The position numbers were made by a program, and so were the translations under genes. The notes under the pieces are model-generated. The model saw only the letters and a list, made by a program, of their open reading frames with translations. It was not told where the DNA came from and did not search any database. Positions 39,886-50,165 of a stretch of 64,000 bases of DNA are shown piece by piece (within the stretch, counting starts at the first letter, position 1; the number at the start of each line of letters is the position of its first letter). Source of the stretch: Natronosalvus hydrolyticus. Its GTDB lineage: Archaea > Halobacteriota > Halobacteria > Halobacteriales > Natrialbaceae. The DNA lies in the NCBI GenBank assembly GCA_025517525.1, contig JAOPJZ010000004.1, positions 215,594-279,593 of the forward strand, read 5' to 3'.

Positions 39886-42519
39886 ATGAGTGCCTCGTCG
39901 CCTAAGATTGAGCTTGACGGAATCGATGATGTTGTTGATCGATTTGTTGAGGTGTGGGATGCTGGCGGGTATGAGGAAGATGCGGCGTCGCCTGTTGGGT
40001 GGGAGACGTGGAAATGGGATTATCAGCGGCATTTGGAAGAAGAATTCTTAGCGGACACCAAGGTGACGGAGTTATCGCCGAGTGATGTTCCGGTGCTGCT
40101 TGAAGTGCTTGGTGATCAGGTGAGTATCGGGACGAAAATCCCGGCGTACATGTTAGGAGGGGGACAGAACGGTGGTGTAGCGTGGCATGAGTTCAAAGAG
40201 GTTTCTGAAGCGAATGTCGAAGCAACCGCGGAGACGCTTTCGTTTTTCTTTGATCCGACTGAGGACCTCGTAGAGCGGTTAGACCAGTTTCGGGAGTTTT
40301 ACGCGGATGTCGAAGCTGGAAGTGCACCTGGATCGCTGCTCGGGCTCGGTGCGTGTCTTCTGATGTTTGTCCATCCGGATCAGTATGTTCACTACAAGTG
40401 GACGCAGATGCGGGATTTCTTCCGTGAGTTCGCGGACTACAAGGTGAATCAAGGGTTCGATGCACGTCAGTATCTGGAATTAAACAAGGCGTGTACGCAA
40501 CTGTTAACGAGGCTTGAAGGACGGGTCGAGGATCCGTCGATGCTGCACGTCCAGACAATGATTTGGAGTTGGAGCGATCTTCTCACTCCAGACGCAGTCG
40601 AAACTGATGCATTACCTGATGTCGCGGACGATATCGAGTTTTTCTGGGTGAATCAAACGCACGATGAAGAATTAGAAGGGGAGTATCTTCGTTCAACGGA
40701 TACGAAATGGCAACGTGATCTCACGGTTTTGGATCCGGGGGATGTCGTTTTCCACTACGCGAATCAGGAGATCCGTGCGTGTTCAGTCGTTGAGTCGGAA
40801 GCGTATCAGGATGAATTCGATGGGGAACAGCACTTCTTTGTTGATCTCTCCACAGAGCGGTTAAGTGACCCAGTGCCGCTAGACGAGGTTCGAGACGGCC
40901 TGCTTGATCCGGAGGTCCGACAGGAGAAAACCAGATATCCGTTGAATGATGCCGGAAACGTGTTGCAGGCCTATCTCTGCCACCTCACGCCTGAAGCTGG
41001 CGCGTACCTTCTGGACGTTGCGGAAATAGAGCCACCAGAATCCGAAGGGGAAACGCAGTACTTCTGGGTGAATGCTGAGGCAACTGACTGGCATCAAGAA
41101 GACGGGGAGTCGTTTTATCAGGTGACAAGTCCGGCCGGTGAGGCCAGGCGGAACCCGGAGGCGTATCGGGAGGCGACGCCAGGTGATGAGGTCCTGGTGT
41201 ACCAGATTTCGCCAGTGAAAGAGATTGTTGGGCGAGCACACGTTACGCGTGGGTTACACGAAGAGGCTTCGAATTCAGGCGATTCAGAAGCCGTTGAAGG
41301 CATCACGCTCCAATGGGATGAGGCATTAGATGGAGCGAGTTGGCGTGAGGTGAAATCGGACGGGGAATTAGATGGAAGCCGGCTTGTAGAATCTGATAAC
41401 AGCTTCGTAGTTACGGAACTCACCAAGGGTGAGTACGAGCGGATTCTGGAGTTATGCGAGATGACACGGTTTGATGACTTCGCTACGGAGCTTGCGGTCC
41501 CGGACTCGGAGATTACGGTTGAGCAGGAACACTTGCATTTTCCGGACGATGAATGGGATCGGATTCAATCACGGGTGGAGCAAGCGTTGGCAAACGGGAA
41601 CCATGTTTTGTTGTTCGGCCCACCGGGCACGGGGAAGACAAAGCTGGCACGTCAAGTGTGTGAAGCAACGGTTGGGGAAGGTAAATACGAACTCGTGACA
41701 GCGTCGGCTGATTGGTCAACGTTCGATACGGTCGGTGGGTATCAAACGACCACGCAGAACACGCTGGAATTCGAACCGGGAGTTGTGTTGGACCGGTTCC
41801 ACGCAGATGGCGACGGGTCACCAGCGAATGAGTGGCTGATCATCGACGAGCTCAACCGGGCAGATATCGATAAGGCGTTCGGGTCGTTATTTTCGGCATT
41901 GACGGGAGAGAGTGTCACGTTACCGTTCGATGACGCCGACGGGGATCCGATCGAGATCCTCGACGCGTCCCGCAGCCCCGAGGAGATCGGGCAGAACCGG
42001 TTTTTCATCCCGGAAGACTGGCGGATGCTGGCGACGATAAACACGCTGGACAAGACCTCGCTGTACGAAATGAGTTACGCGTTTATGCGGCGGTGGGCGT
42101 TCATCCCCGTTGGAATCCCTGATCTTCCTGACCCTGAGGATGGCGATGATTCTGAACTCGAATCACTCGTCGCGGACTATGTCGCAGTCTGGGCGGCAAA
42201 CGGTGGAGTGCCGGAAGCAGACCATCACTACGAGACAGTCGGGCGTATCTGGCGAGCGGTTAATGAACAGCGAGCCATCGGGCCAGCCATCGTTGAGGAT
42301 ATTTACGAACACGTTGCAGCTGCTCCCTCAACGGAGACGGCGGATTACGTTTCGCCGATCATCATGTACGTGTTCCCGCAGTTGGAGGGGCTGCGGCGAA
42401 ACGAGTTAGAGCAACTGATCGGGGCGCTTGAAGCGATTGTCGACGACGAGACTGGTGAGTTGTGGACAGTCGCACGTGATTTCTTCCAGGTTGACCTGGA
42501 GCCGGGCGGGGGAGAGTGA
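39886..42519 (+). CDS. mcrB: McrB-like AAA+ GTPase with two EVE domains (type IV restriction)
   Basis: An 877-residue motor subunit of a modification-dependent restriction system. After an unassigned 230-residue helical N-terminus come two EVE domains: about 252-385 (EFFWVNQTHDEEL...GDVVFHYANQEIRACSVV) and about 392-530 (QYFWVNAEATDW...GDEVLVYQISPVKEIVGRA). These domains read modified bases, usually modified cytosines. The C-terminal AAA+ domain has FGPPGTGKTKLA (about 577-588), EWLIIDELNRADIDKAFGSLF and ATINTLDKTSLYEMSYAFMRRWAF, typical of McrB. A TTTATGC element about 30 nt upstream may be the TATA box. Type IV activity has to tolerate any modification the island itself makes. Confidence 0.88.
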   Translation: MSASSPKIELDGIDDVVDRFVEVWDAGGYEEDAASPVGWETWKWDYQRHLEEEFLADTKVTELSPSDVPVLLEVLGDQVSIGTKIPAYMLGGGQNGGVAWHEFKEVSEANVEATAETLSFFFDPTEDLVERLDQFREFYADVEAGSAPGSLLGLGACLLMFVHPDQYVHYKWTQMRDFFREFADYKVNQGFDARQYLELNKACTQLLTRLEGRVEDPSMLHVQTMIWSWSDLLTPDAVETDALPDVADDIEFFWVNQTHDEELEGEYLRSTDTKWQRDLTVLDPGDVVFHYANQEIRACSVVESEAYQDEFDGEQHFFVDLSTERLSDPVPLDEVRDGLLDPEVRQEKTRYPLNDAGNVLQAYLCHLTPEAGAYLLDVAEIEPPESEGETQYFWVNAEATDWHQEDGESFYQVTSPAGEARRNPEAYREATPGDEVLVYQISPVKEIVGRAHVTRGLHEEASNSGDSEAVEGITLQWDEALDGASWREVKSDGELDGSRLVESDNSFVVTELTKGEYERILELCEMTRFDDFATELAVPDSEITVEQEHLHFPDDEWDRIQSRVEQALANGNHVLLFGPPGTGKTKLARQVCEATVGEGKYELVTASADWSTFDTVGGYQTTTQNTLEFEPGVVLDRFHADGDGSPANEWLIIDELNRADIDKAFGSLFSALTGESVTLPFDDADGDPIEILDASRSPEEIGQNRFFIPEDWRMLATINTLDKTSLYEMSYAFMRRWAFIPVGIPDLPDPEDGDDSELESLVADYVAVWAANGGVPEADHHYETVGRIWRAVNEQRAIGPAIVEDIYEHVAAAPSTETADYVSPIIMYVFPQLEGLRRNELEQLIGALEAIVDDETGELWTVARDFFQVDLEPGGGE

Positions 42520-42525
42520 CTGAAG

Positions 42526-43920
42526 ATGGCGAAGACGACTGAAGAGGCGTTGTTGGGAGAGATTGCCGACGATTTCCAGACGTATCTCCGGAAAGGCGTT
42601 CGGTTCGATCGAGTCATCGGGTCGGCGCACGCAGATCTGGATATCGATGATATCGAAACGCTGCTTCGGATTCACTTCGTCCTGACCGATGCTGAAGACG
42701 ACAGCTCGGAAGTCGGTGTCCTGGGTTTCATGCGGCAGTTAGAAGACCGGATTCGGCAGATGAAGACGACAACCGCTCCTGAGTCGTTCCAGTACCGCGG
42801 TGAGATCCGCGGGCAGATTGACTGGCAGGGAACGGTGAAGACACGGGCGCGCGTTGGACGGCTGGATGAGCCGATGTTTGTGTGTACGCAGCCTGAAGAG
42901 CACTACAATATCGACGAGAATCTCGTGCTGAAACGGTTACTGACGATTATTCACGAGATCGTTACGGATGACCTTGCGTACGCGTTGGACAACCCGGTGG
43001 GGTATGACTGGCTGAACGAATGGGTGACGCCACACACAGGTGGAAGCGGTCGGGGCGTGGAATCAGCAGCAGAGATGCTTGACCGGATTTACGAGCAGAA
43101 CATCTACCTGCAGCGGATTAACGTCGCTGAGGCAGATATCACGGACAGAACCATCGAGTCAGTCAAGCGCTCACGCTCGCAGTTCTATCAGGATGCAGCA
43201 ATACTTCTCGATCGGTACCGTCAATTGATGAACCACGAGTTGGACAGTACCGAAGCGCACGATATATTGAATCACACACTCATCGCCCCGGCGAACACGG
43301 ACACGCTGTTCGAACTGTACTGGGTGTTCCGCGTTCTCGATGCGTACGAGAGCGTGGAGTATCGCGTGTTAACTGATAGTCGGGATAGTCCGTCGACGGT
43401 CGCTACGTGGGAGCAAAACGGCTCACGGTTCGTCCTGTCCCATGATGCGACCGGTGAAGGGTTGTCATTCAGCGAATCAATCGGTTCTGAGGATATCGAG
43501 CCTGACGGGTACTTGTACCGCATGAACCAAGTGCTCTCCCGATGGCAAACGATCTCTGAGGATCTGCTTGGCCGTGGCGGCAGTAATTCATTATGGGGTG
43601 GTCGTCCTGATATTGTCCTGGAGCGATATCGGGAGACAGAGGCTGGTGGGGAGGAACTTGAACAAGTGTTCCTTGGGGAAGTGAAGTACACGCAGAATAC
43701 CGACTACGTCGCAACCGGGCTCCGAGAACTATTGGAGTACATGGCGTTTGTCAAACGGTCGGCGACTGACGAGTACGTTGAATCCGCAGACAACCTCCTG
43801 GAGTCAGTCGATGTCAAGGGGCTGTTGTTCGTCGACGAGTTATCCCGCGAGACACCCGCTAACCGCGACGAGGACGTGAAAATCATTCAGTACCCGGAAT
43901 CACCGGGATCGGTATTGTAA
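42526..43920 (+). CDS. mcrC: McrC-like nuclease subunit of the type IV restriction system
   Basis: A 464-residue partner that begins 6 nt after mcrB. The C-terminal PD-(D/E)XK nuclease is visible as WGGRPDIVLERYRE (Asp) followed by QVFLGEVKYTQNTDYV (E-x-K) and the helix GLRELLEYMAFVK. The N-terminal part (YRGEIRGQIDWQGTVKTRARVG) fits the McrC/DUF2357-type start that contacts the McrB ring. The strict mcrB-mcrC order and spacing make the pairing secure. Together they should cleave DNA whose modified bases are recognised by the EVE domains. Confidence 0.85.
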   Translation: MAKTTEEALLGEIADDFQTYLRKGVRFDRVIGSAHADLDIDDIETLLRIHFVLTDAEDDSSEVGVLGFMRQLEDRIRQMKTTTAPESFQYRGEIRGQIDWQGTVKTRARVGRLDEPMFVCTQPEEHYNIDENLVLKRLLTIIHEIVTDDLAYALDNPVGYDWLNEWVTPHTGGSGRGVESAAEMLDRIYEQNIYLQRINVAEADITDRTIESVKRSRSQFYQDAAILLDRYRQLMNHELDSTEAHDILNHTLIAPANTDTLFELYWVFRVLDAYESVEYRVLTDSRDSPSTVATWEQNGSRFVLSHDATGEGLSFSESIGSEDIEPDGYLYRMNQVLSRWQTISEDLLGRGGSNSLWGGRPDIVLERYRETEAGGEELEQVFLGEVKYTQNTDYVATGLRELLEYMAFVKRSATDEYVESADNLLESVDVKGLLFVDELSRETPANRDEDVKIIQYPESPGSVL

Positions 43921-43944
43921 GCCGGTTCGTCGCGGGCTTCGAAC

Positions 43945-45354
43945 TCAGTTTTGTTGGGGCTTCATTGTGATCTGGGTGCCGTAGACCTCTGCGACGGTGT
44001 CAGTGTAGATGTCGTCAAGAATGGTGATCAATTCTGGATTCTCGACGACTAGGTCAGAGAGCCCTCGCTCGAGTGCAGTGACATAGGCCGCGAAGAAGTC
44101 CTCGTGTTCGTTGGGGACGATGTCGTACTCTGCCGATATCATATTCCGTTTATTCCCGGTGAGACTTGCAGTTTCCCGCAGCGCTGCTTCGATAGCATCG
44201 GCTCGCGCATCGAAGTGCTCAGACACAGCATCTATGAACGATTGATCATTGGCTCCCATGTTCCGGAAGTAGAGCGTGAGTGTCCCCTCTCTGATTGCTT
44301 TCTCGCGGTCGTTTTCGAGACGATGGTGGAACCCGATTCGGGCGTCGTTTCGATCATCCGGCCGGCCGTGGAGAATGTTTGTGGGTTCATTGGTGTGTCG
44401 CCACCAACCGTGTTTGAATATCATCCCCCAATCGGAACTCGTTGAGCGGAACCACCAGTCCCCGACAGCGTCGTTCGCACACTCGAACAGTACGTGGTAG
44501 TCGCTCTCCGAGCGGATCGTTCCTTTATCGGCGGTTACGAGACGATCAGAAAGATGAGAGGGCCAGTTATGAGAGAACGTCTCCCACTGGTTCTCGAAGG
44601 TAGCCGTCACGTCAGCGATGGCCTCATAGTGATCGAGATACAGTTCAATCTTCTCGTCAACGTCGTCGGTGGGGTCAGACATACCTGTGATTGATCGAAT
44701 ATCGTCAGTGAATTCGTGGAGCTGTACGACTGTTCGTTGTGGGTATCGTGGTGCGTTATCAACAATAAAGTCGGTCAGGACGGTTTCGACGAAGGCTGTC
44801 CACGTCCAGTTACTGAATTCTGGGTCGTTTGCGTCTGGTCGGTCCTCTTGATGCAGATAGAGATAGTACGTGCCAGACTCGTAGTCGTCCTTCGGAACAC
44901 CGTCAATGTGTGTGACGTCCTGTCGATAGAACTCCGTTTGAGTGTCCTCAGCTGAGAATTTGAGTTCGACCAGAAGGAACCATTCGTTCGGGACTTGAAC
45001 TGCCAAGTCGACGAATCCTGACGACACTGTTTCTCCGTTGACCTGCTCAGTGAGCCGTACTTGATCGTCGACGACAACGTCTGAGAGATTGTGGATATCC
45101 TCCTCGAATCCACACGTGTCGGGTAGGCCATTGAGAAATACGCGGAGAAATTCCGAGTTCATCCGGTGGGGCTGCTCCGGGTCGAGGAAGTATGCGAAGA
45201 GACGGTTGATGTACACCTCGGCCTTCCGTTGCGTTCCTAACGAGTATTCGATCACGTCCATCAGTGATCGAGGTGTCTCGGGAACCGCGGTGAGTTGCTC
45301 CCATCGGCGTGTGAACGTCTTCAACTCCCGCCGCAAGTCGTTAGTCTCAGTCAT
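43945..45354 (-). CDS. PD-(D/E)XK nuclease-superfamily protein
   Basis: The protein has 469 residues from the ATG at 45354 (an in-frame ATG at 45429 would add 25 poorly conserved-looking residues). A nuclease-like site appears around residue 120: SSGFVDLAVQVPNEWFLLVELKFSAEDTQ, i.e. an Asp and then E-x-K in a strand. This corresponds to the PDDEXK group often annotated in stand-alone defence genes. The rest includes a DHYEAIADVTATFENQWETFSHNW helix and a Trp-rich beta region (DWWFRSTSSDWGMIFKHGWW). It is convergent with mcrC (25 bp apart) and on the same strand as the next ATPase gene, which may be its partner. Confidence 0.7.
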   Translation of the reverse strand: MTETNDLRRELKTFTRRWEQLTAVPETPRSLMDVIEYSLGTQRKAEVYINRLFAYFLDPEQPHRMNSEFLRVFLNGLPDTCGFEEDIHNLSDVVVDDQVRLTEQVNGETVSSGFVDLAVQVPNEWFLLVELKFSAEDTQTEFYRQDVTHIDGVPKDDYESGTYYLYLHQEDRPDANDPEFSNWTWTAFVETVLTDFIVDNAPRYPQRTVVQLHEFTDDIRSITGMSDPTDDVDEKIELYLDHYEAIADVTATFENQWETFSHNWPSHLSDRLVTADKGTIRSESDYHVLFECANDAVGDWWFRSTSSDWGMIFKHGWWRHTNEPTNILHGRPDDRNDARIGFHHRLENDREKAIREGTLTLYFRNMGANDQSFIDAVSEHFDARADAIEAALRETASLTGNKRNMISAEYDIVPNEHEDFFAAYVTALERGLSDLVVENPELITILDDIYTDTVAEVYGTQITMKPQQN

Positions 45355-45500
45355 ACCATCATCTCCGAACAACTCAACGCGGAGGTATAGACGCTTTGCC
45401 GACAAACTCGGATGCTGGAACGAATACATCCCCTAAGAGAGCCGTGGGGGCACGACTCGCAATACGGAACAGGCCGTCGACATAGACGGCAGGGGCTTTC

Positions 45501-47180
45501 TCAGCAGATCAGTAAGAACAACCAGAACGGGAGATAACAGATACTGGTCTCGTCTTTCTCGATGATCAGGGATTCGTCTTCTCTGACTTCCTTTGGCAAG
45601 CTGTCGGTAATGACGAACCGGTACGGTGCCTGGTAGTCTAATTCCTGTAGCTCCTCACTGCCGGATTCGGTGTGCTGGCCGGATTCGGGGGTGAATTCTT
45701 CGGCGATTGTCTCGGCGTTGCCAGTGTGTGGGTGGTAGGAGAGGATGAAGGGGAGGACGTGCCCGTCGCGGTGGAGGATGTAGTCAACAAGTCCGGAGTC
45801 GGTTTCGGTGTATTCGACGTCGTATGCTCCGACGTTGAAGGCGAGGCGTTTGGCGTGGTCGAAGGCGACGGTGCGGGCGAGTTTGTATTCGAATTCGTGG
45901 TTGAGCGTGTCTTGTCGTTCGTACGCTTCGAAGCCGTGGTGTTCCTGGCGTTGGGAGAGGAGGACGAGGTGGCGTGGGTTGCGGAGGTACAAGCGGGTTC
46001 GGCGGTGGCGTCGTAGAGTGTAGTCATGGGATTCGGTGACAGCGATGCCTTCGTCGAGAACGTCGAGGTAGTTGTCGACGGTTCGCCTGTCGACGCCGAT
46101 TTGATCGCTAAGATCGGTGTACTGGAGTTCTTCACCGGCGTTGGTGGCGGCGATGGAACTGAGTCGGTGGAGGTTTTCGGGTTGTTGAATGGATCGGTGC
46201 TTGGCGAGTTCTTTGTAGAGGAAGAGGAGGAAGTGGGATTTTGAGAGGTCGTTCCGGATCGAAGGGTCGTCTGTTTGGTGGAGGGTGCCGCCTGTTCGGA
46301 GGTATGCGCGTGCGGCGTCGTGGAGGTTGTTTCGGTCGTCCTCGTCAAAAATGCCGAAGCAGAGTTCTGAGAGTGTCTCAACAGCTGTGTCGAGACTGGT
46401 TTCCGAATTCGTTCCGGAAAGTCCGGTTCGAATTGTTTTGATCGGTGCTGGGCCGTCTAAGTCGGGTGATTGGAATTGTTCGAGTTGCGTTCGGAATTCC
46501 TCATTGAATTCGACACCTAGGCCTTCGCCGGTTTGGACGGTGTCGATGAATTTCATCGGGAGGATGGGCCATGGGCCTTCGAATTCATCAACGGTGTCGG
46601 CGGTTTCGGCGATGGAGAGGTTGACCTGTGCGCGGACGTTACCGGTTAGGAATACGTACGTATTGTCGTCGATAAGGTCAAGTAGCTCTGCTTTGTGGTT
46701 CTCATCGAAGTCAAGGGCTTGGACATCGTCGAGGAGTATGAATTTTTGACCTTGACGGGGTGCGACGTGCGTCTGGAAGTAGTCGATGACTTGGTTGAGG
46801 CGTTTGATGTCGTTGCTTGGACGTTCCAGCTGATACAGAGAGTCTTCTAAGGGGATATAGAGGATTTGTCTGGGGGAGAGTGCGGAAGTGAGTTCGAGGT
46901 CTTGGTTTTGTTGTGGGAATTCGGTTGTGTCGAGGAGGGCTGCGATGAGTTGGTGTATAAGCGTGGTTTTCCCGATGCCGGTTTGTCCATGAATTGCGTA
47001 GACGAGGCTCTCGACATCGTCAGTGTAGTGGGTATTTGTTTCCTTGAGGATGCGGTAGAAATCAGAGCGAGGGGTGAGATTTGTGGCGTGTGAAAGTTCT
47101 GGGGAAGTTCCGTCACTCCACCACTCGTTGTGGTGTTCGGCGTCGTCGATGAACTCTTCTGCGCTCCCTGTCCCGATCAT
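45501..47180 (-). CDS. Archaeal AAA ATPase with wHTH and C-terminal domain (AAA_14/DUF4143-like)
   Basis: A 559-residue protein. Walker A is IHGQTGIGKTTLIHQLI (about residues 63-79), Walker B QKFILLDDVQALDF, and YVFLTGNVRAQVN is sensor 1. A winged helix follows (LQYTDLSDQIGVDRRTVDNYLDVL) and then a C-terminal region (YKLARTVAFDHAKRLAFNVGAYDVEY...DYILHRDGHVLPFIL) that resembles the nuclease-like DUF4143 domain of this STAND-related family. Such ATPases abound in archaea and some act in defence or toxin-antitoxin roles. The hydrophobic C-terminal tail (CYLPFWLFLLIC) is unusual. The promoter region faces the Argonaute operon, with 255 bp between the two starts. Confidence 0.75.
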   Translation of the reverse strand: MIGTGSAEEFIDDAEHHNEWWSDGTSPELSHATNLTPRSDFYRILKETNTHYTDDVESLVYAIHGQTGIGKTTLIHQLIAALLDTTEFPQQNQDLELTSALSPRQILYIPLEDSLYQLERPSNDIKRLNQVIDYFQTHVAPRQGQKFILLDDVQALDFDENHKAELLDLIDDNTYVFLTGNVRAQVNLSIAETADTVDEFEGPWPILPMKFIDTVQTGEGLGVEFNEEFRTQLEQFQSPDLDGPAPIKTIRTGLSGTNSETSLDTAVETLSELCFGIFDEDDRNNLHDAARAYLRTGGTLHQTDDPSIRNDLSKSHFLLFLYKELAKHRSIQQPENLHRLSSIAATNAGEELQYTDLSDQIGVDRRTVDNYLDVLDEGIAVTESHDYTLRRHRRTRLYLRNPRHLVLLSQRQEHHGFEAYERQDTLNHEFEYKLARTVAFDHAKRLAFNVGAYDVEYTETDSGLVDYILHRDGHVLPFILSYHPHTGNAETIAEEFTPESGQHTESGSEELQELDYQAPYRFVITDSLPKEVREDESLIIEKDETSICYLPFWLFLLIC

Positions 47181-47404
47181 ATGGATGATTATTCTGGGCT
47201 AGTACAAATATTCGTGCATCCTGATGTCCCTATCTTGACTCTATTAGAAACTCTTTGTTCGCCGCGGTATATGTGGGAGATTCATGACCTCGTCGTTGTC
47301 CGGTGCTATCTCCGCAGTGTCCCCAAACCGTTTGCAGAGGAGTTGTTGTATTGGTATGGTTCTAAAATTCATTTTGCGTGTTTCGAATGTGTCTAGTGAA
47401 AATC

Positions 47405-47414
47405 TATTTATTAT
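47405..47414 (+). promoter_or_regulatory. TATA box of the Argonaute operon
   Basis: TATTTATTAT is centred about 26 nt before the ATG at 47436, so transcription would start at or next to the start codon, giving a leaderless mRNA as is common in haloarchaea. Confidence 0.55.
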
Positions 47415-47435
47415 AGGAGTTCGTTTGTCGGTGTA

Positions 47436-50102
47436 ATGGCAGTGAAGACCGACATCGAGGATGGGGAACAGATCGATATCTCACTGCGTGTCACAGGGAT
47501 TGACGAGTGGGATCACGACGCCATCGCTCGGAAAGTCCAATTGGAGGACGTCGAAGGGTCGCCAGTGGGTCTGACCGTATTTCACAATAACGAGATCGTG
47601 GATTTCGAGTGGGATGATGGGCGCTGGTACGTACTGGAGAACGTGGTCGGGAACGAGTATCGCGGTGAGATGCAACTCAACCCAGGATATGACCTGCTCG
47701 TCACGCCGCTCGACGAGCGACCTGCTGCAGCCGAGAACGGCGGGGCGGAGAACACATCGGCTACGCAGTCCTCCGAGAGTGATGATAGTGAATCTTCAAC
47801 GGAGGCAGATCAAAGCGCTGAGTCGGAGTTCGTTCAAGGTGAGGTGACGAGCGAACCACGGCCGACGGCAGATGGTGGCGGTGAACTGTTACACCAACAG
47901 CCGTTGTCGGAAGGGAACTACCTGCTGCAGTTCGAGCTCGGGAATCTACCGGAACTCACCGTCCACGAATATGAACTCCGCGCAACCGGGAGCAGCGGGA
48001 TCGACCCGGACGACTTCACGAACGGGATTGAGGGGTTCACGGCGAAAGCAGCGAACTACTATCAGTCACGGATCAACAGCCCAGTCACGACAGCTGATGC
48101 GTCCCGGCGACGTATCTACGCGACCGAAAAGCTCCATAGCACGATTTCGTTCCACGGGTACACTATCGAACCCATCCACCAAGACAAGACGACCTTGGAG
48201 GCGCGCTCGTACACGGATGACGGTCCGCTTCAAGAGTTCGTTAAGCAGGACGTGAAGCGAGGTGTTGCTGGCCGCTTCGAGGTTTCGGGGATCGATTCGA
48301 TTATTGAGCCCACTCCGCAGCGAACCGCGAACAGCGGGTTGTTCGAAGCCTATCGAAAGTACAAATGCCGGATTCATGTTGATGCTGACGGAACCGTGAT
48401 TTGTGGCGTGAACGTCGCGTACCATCTGGAATCGACGTTTTCCGCCGCTGAGTGGGTGCAGCGCGGACATGACATTGCCGAGGTGAATGTTGAGCACGAC
48501 ACGGACCTGTACGACAGTGCGCGCACGGCAACGGTCAAGGAGGTCATCGATATGGACTACGGCGATGTGCTGGAGGGCCCGGGCGTCTCGATGTCGAAGT
48601 ACCACGAGAAGCACGTTGAGCAGGACGTCATCAACTCGATGCGGGCCGGTGATCCGATCATCGCCGATCTGCAGTACGGGAGTGATGAGGATTCGATCTT
48701 CCCGCAGCTCTTGGAGTTCTGCAAGGTTATCCCGACGTTCGATCAGTTGGGCCGTGTCGATGAGGCGTTCTTGGACGTCATTCACAACGAGAGTCGGATG
48801 AAACCCGAGGAACGGTTCAGCGTCGTCACGTCGTTCGTGGATTTGCTCGGTCCGACGCCGTACTTCGGCTTCGACCCCGTCGCGCAACCCACGAACGCGG
48901 GATACCGGGAGCACAAAACGCCGAATATCCCGAACCTGCGATTCGGCGATGGAAAGACAGGGTACTACGGGGCCGGCGGGCTGGAACGGAAGGGATACGG
49001 CGTGTACAAGGCTCCTGGATCGTTCGACATCATCGCGCTGTACCCGGAAGATGAGGAGGACGACGCGCGGCCGTACGTGCTCTCGCTACTCAAAAAGCTT
49101 GCAGACTACGAAGCGAACCCATCGGCGTTCGACCGCGACACCTACGAACTCGGTTCGGAGTTCCACTACTCCCAGCACGCGCAGAAAGCGAGTGACTACG
49201 ATGCGGCGCTGATCGTCGTGCCGGATGAAGACGAAGCTGCGGCAGCCGACTACGACGATCCGTATCCCGAGTTCAAACGTCGGCTCGGGCAACTCGGCGT
49301 GCCGAGTCAGATGATCTCTGTCGACAATCTCGGCAACGACAACTACCGCGGGAACATCTGCTCGTCCCTCATTGGGAAAGCGGGCGGTGTGCCGTGGCGT
49401 ATTGATGACGTTCCTGGGGACGTTGACGCGTTCGTCGGGCTCGACGTGACGTACGACCATGCGAACAAGCAACACCTCGGCGCAGCTGCGAACGTCATCA
49501 TGGCCGACGGAACTATCCTCGCGTCGGAGGCCATCACGAAGCAGGCGGGTGAGACGTTCGATGAGGATGACGTAGCGAACGTCATCAAACACGTCTTGGA
49601 AATCTTCGCCGAAGAGGAAGACCGGCCGCCGCGGCACGTAGTCATCCATCGTGACGGGAAGTTCTACCTTGACGTCGAGAACCTCATCAACCGTCTCGAC
49701 AAAGCCCGCGATCTCATCCAACGGTTCGACCTTGTCGAGATCCGGAAATCCGGGAATCCCCGCATCGCCGCGTACGACGAATCGGAATCGCGGTTCGATA
49801 TCGCAGACAAAGGTATTGCCTTCCACGTCCACAACGGCGAGCACTCGTACCTGACCACGACCGGCGGAAAGGAGGGCAGCCCTGGCACGCCACGACCGCT
49901 ACAGATCGTGAAACGCCACGGGTCGACGGATCTCGACACGCTCGCGGAGCAAACCTACTGGCTGTCGGAAGCACACGTCGGTTCGCTGAGCCGGTCCACC
50001 CGACTTCCCATCACCACGTACTACGCCGACAAATGCGCCGACTTCGCCATGAAGGGGTACCTCACCAAAGGCAGCGTCATCCGCGGCGTCCCGTACATCT
50101 GA
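47436..50102 (+). CDS. Long prokaryotic Argonaute (NgAgo-like), catalytic DEDD intact
   Basis: An 888-residue Argonaute, practically the length of Natronobacterium gregoryi Ago (887). The PIWI tetrad can be read as D670 (VGLDVTYD), E706 (KQAGETF), D740 (VIHRDGKF) and D868 (LPITTYYADKCAD); each lies in the same motif as in NgAgo. A beta-rich N-terminal region (about 10-100, ISLRVTGIDEWDHDAIARKVQLE) resembles the OB/RPA-like domain that precedes the N domain in NgAgo-type proteins. An acidic Ser/Glu linker (about 105-135) separates it from the Ago body. The protein should bind short guides and cut complementary nucleic acid. It heads a rightward operon with PLD/P-loop and AddAB-like genes. Confidence 0.92.
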   Translation: MAVKTDIEDGEQIDISLRVTGIDEWDHDAIARKVQLEDVEGSPVGLTVFHNNEIVDFEWDDGRWYVLENVVGNEYRGEMQLNPGYDLLVTPLDERPAAAENGGAENTSATQSSESDDSESSTEADQSAESEFVQGEVTSEPRPTADGGGELLHQQPLSEGNYLLQFELGNLPELTVHEYELRATGSSGIDPDDFTNGIEGFTAKAANYYQSRINSPVTTADASRRRIYATEKLHSTISFHGYTIEPIHQDKTTLEARSYTDDGPLQEFVKQDVKRGVAGRFEVSGIDSIIEPTPQRTANSGLFEAYRKYKCRIHVDADGTVICGVNVAYHLESTFSAAEWVQRGHDIAEVNVEHDTDLYDSARTATVKEVIDMDYGDVLEGPGVSMSKYHEKHVEQDVINSMRAGDPIIADLQYGSDEDSIFPQLLEFCKVIPTFDQLGRVDEAFLDVIHNESRMKPEERFSVVTSFVDLLGPTPYFGFDPVAQPTNAGYREHKTPNIPNLRFGDGKTGYYGAGGLERKGYGVYKAPGSFDIIALYPEDEEDDARPYVLSLLKKLADYEANPSAFDRDTYELGSEFHYSQHAQKASDYDAALIVVPDEDEAAAADYDDPYPEFKRRLGQLGVPSQMISVDNLGNDNYRGNICSSLIGKAGGVPWRIDDVPGDVDAFVGLDVTYDHANKQHLGAAANVIMADGTILASEAITKQAGETFDEDDVANVIKHVLEIFAEEEDRPPRHVVIHRDGKFYLDVENLINRLDKARDLIQRFDLVEIRKSGNPRIAAYDESESRFDIADKGIAFHVHNGEHSYLTTTGGKEGSPGTPRPLQIVKRHGSTDLDTLAEQTYWLSEAHVGSLSRSTRLPITTYYADKCADFAMKGYLTKGSVIRGVPYI

Positions 50103-50165
50103 CCATGCACCAGCACAGACCCACACAACCACTCACGCACCCGTCGACACACCGGTAACCCTCGT

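Noticed and set aside
45638..46381. 247-codon Ser/Thr/Pro-rich frame on the minus strand
   Set aside because: It overlaps the AAA ATPase gene in another phase on the same strand and is a low-complexity by-product of its codon usage.
47130..47396. 88-codon + frame between the ATPase gene and argonaute
   Set aside because: Cys/Leu/Val-rich composition and overlap with the 5' end of the ATPase gene; the 255-bp gap is better read as a divergent promoter region.
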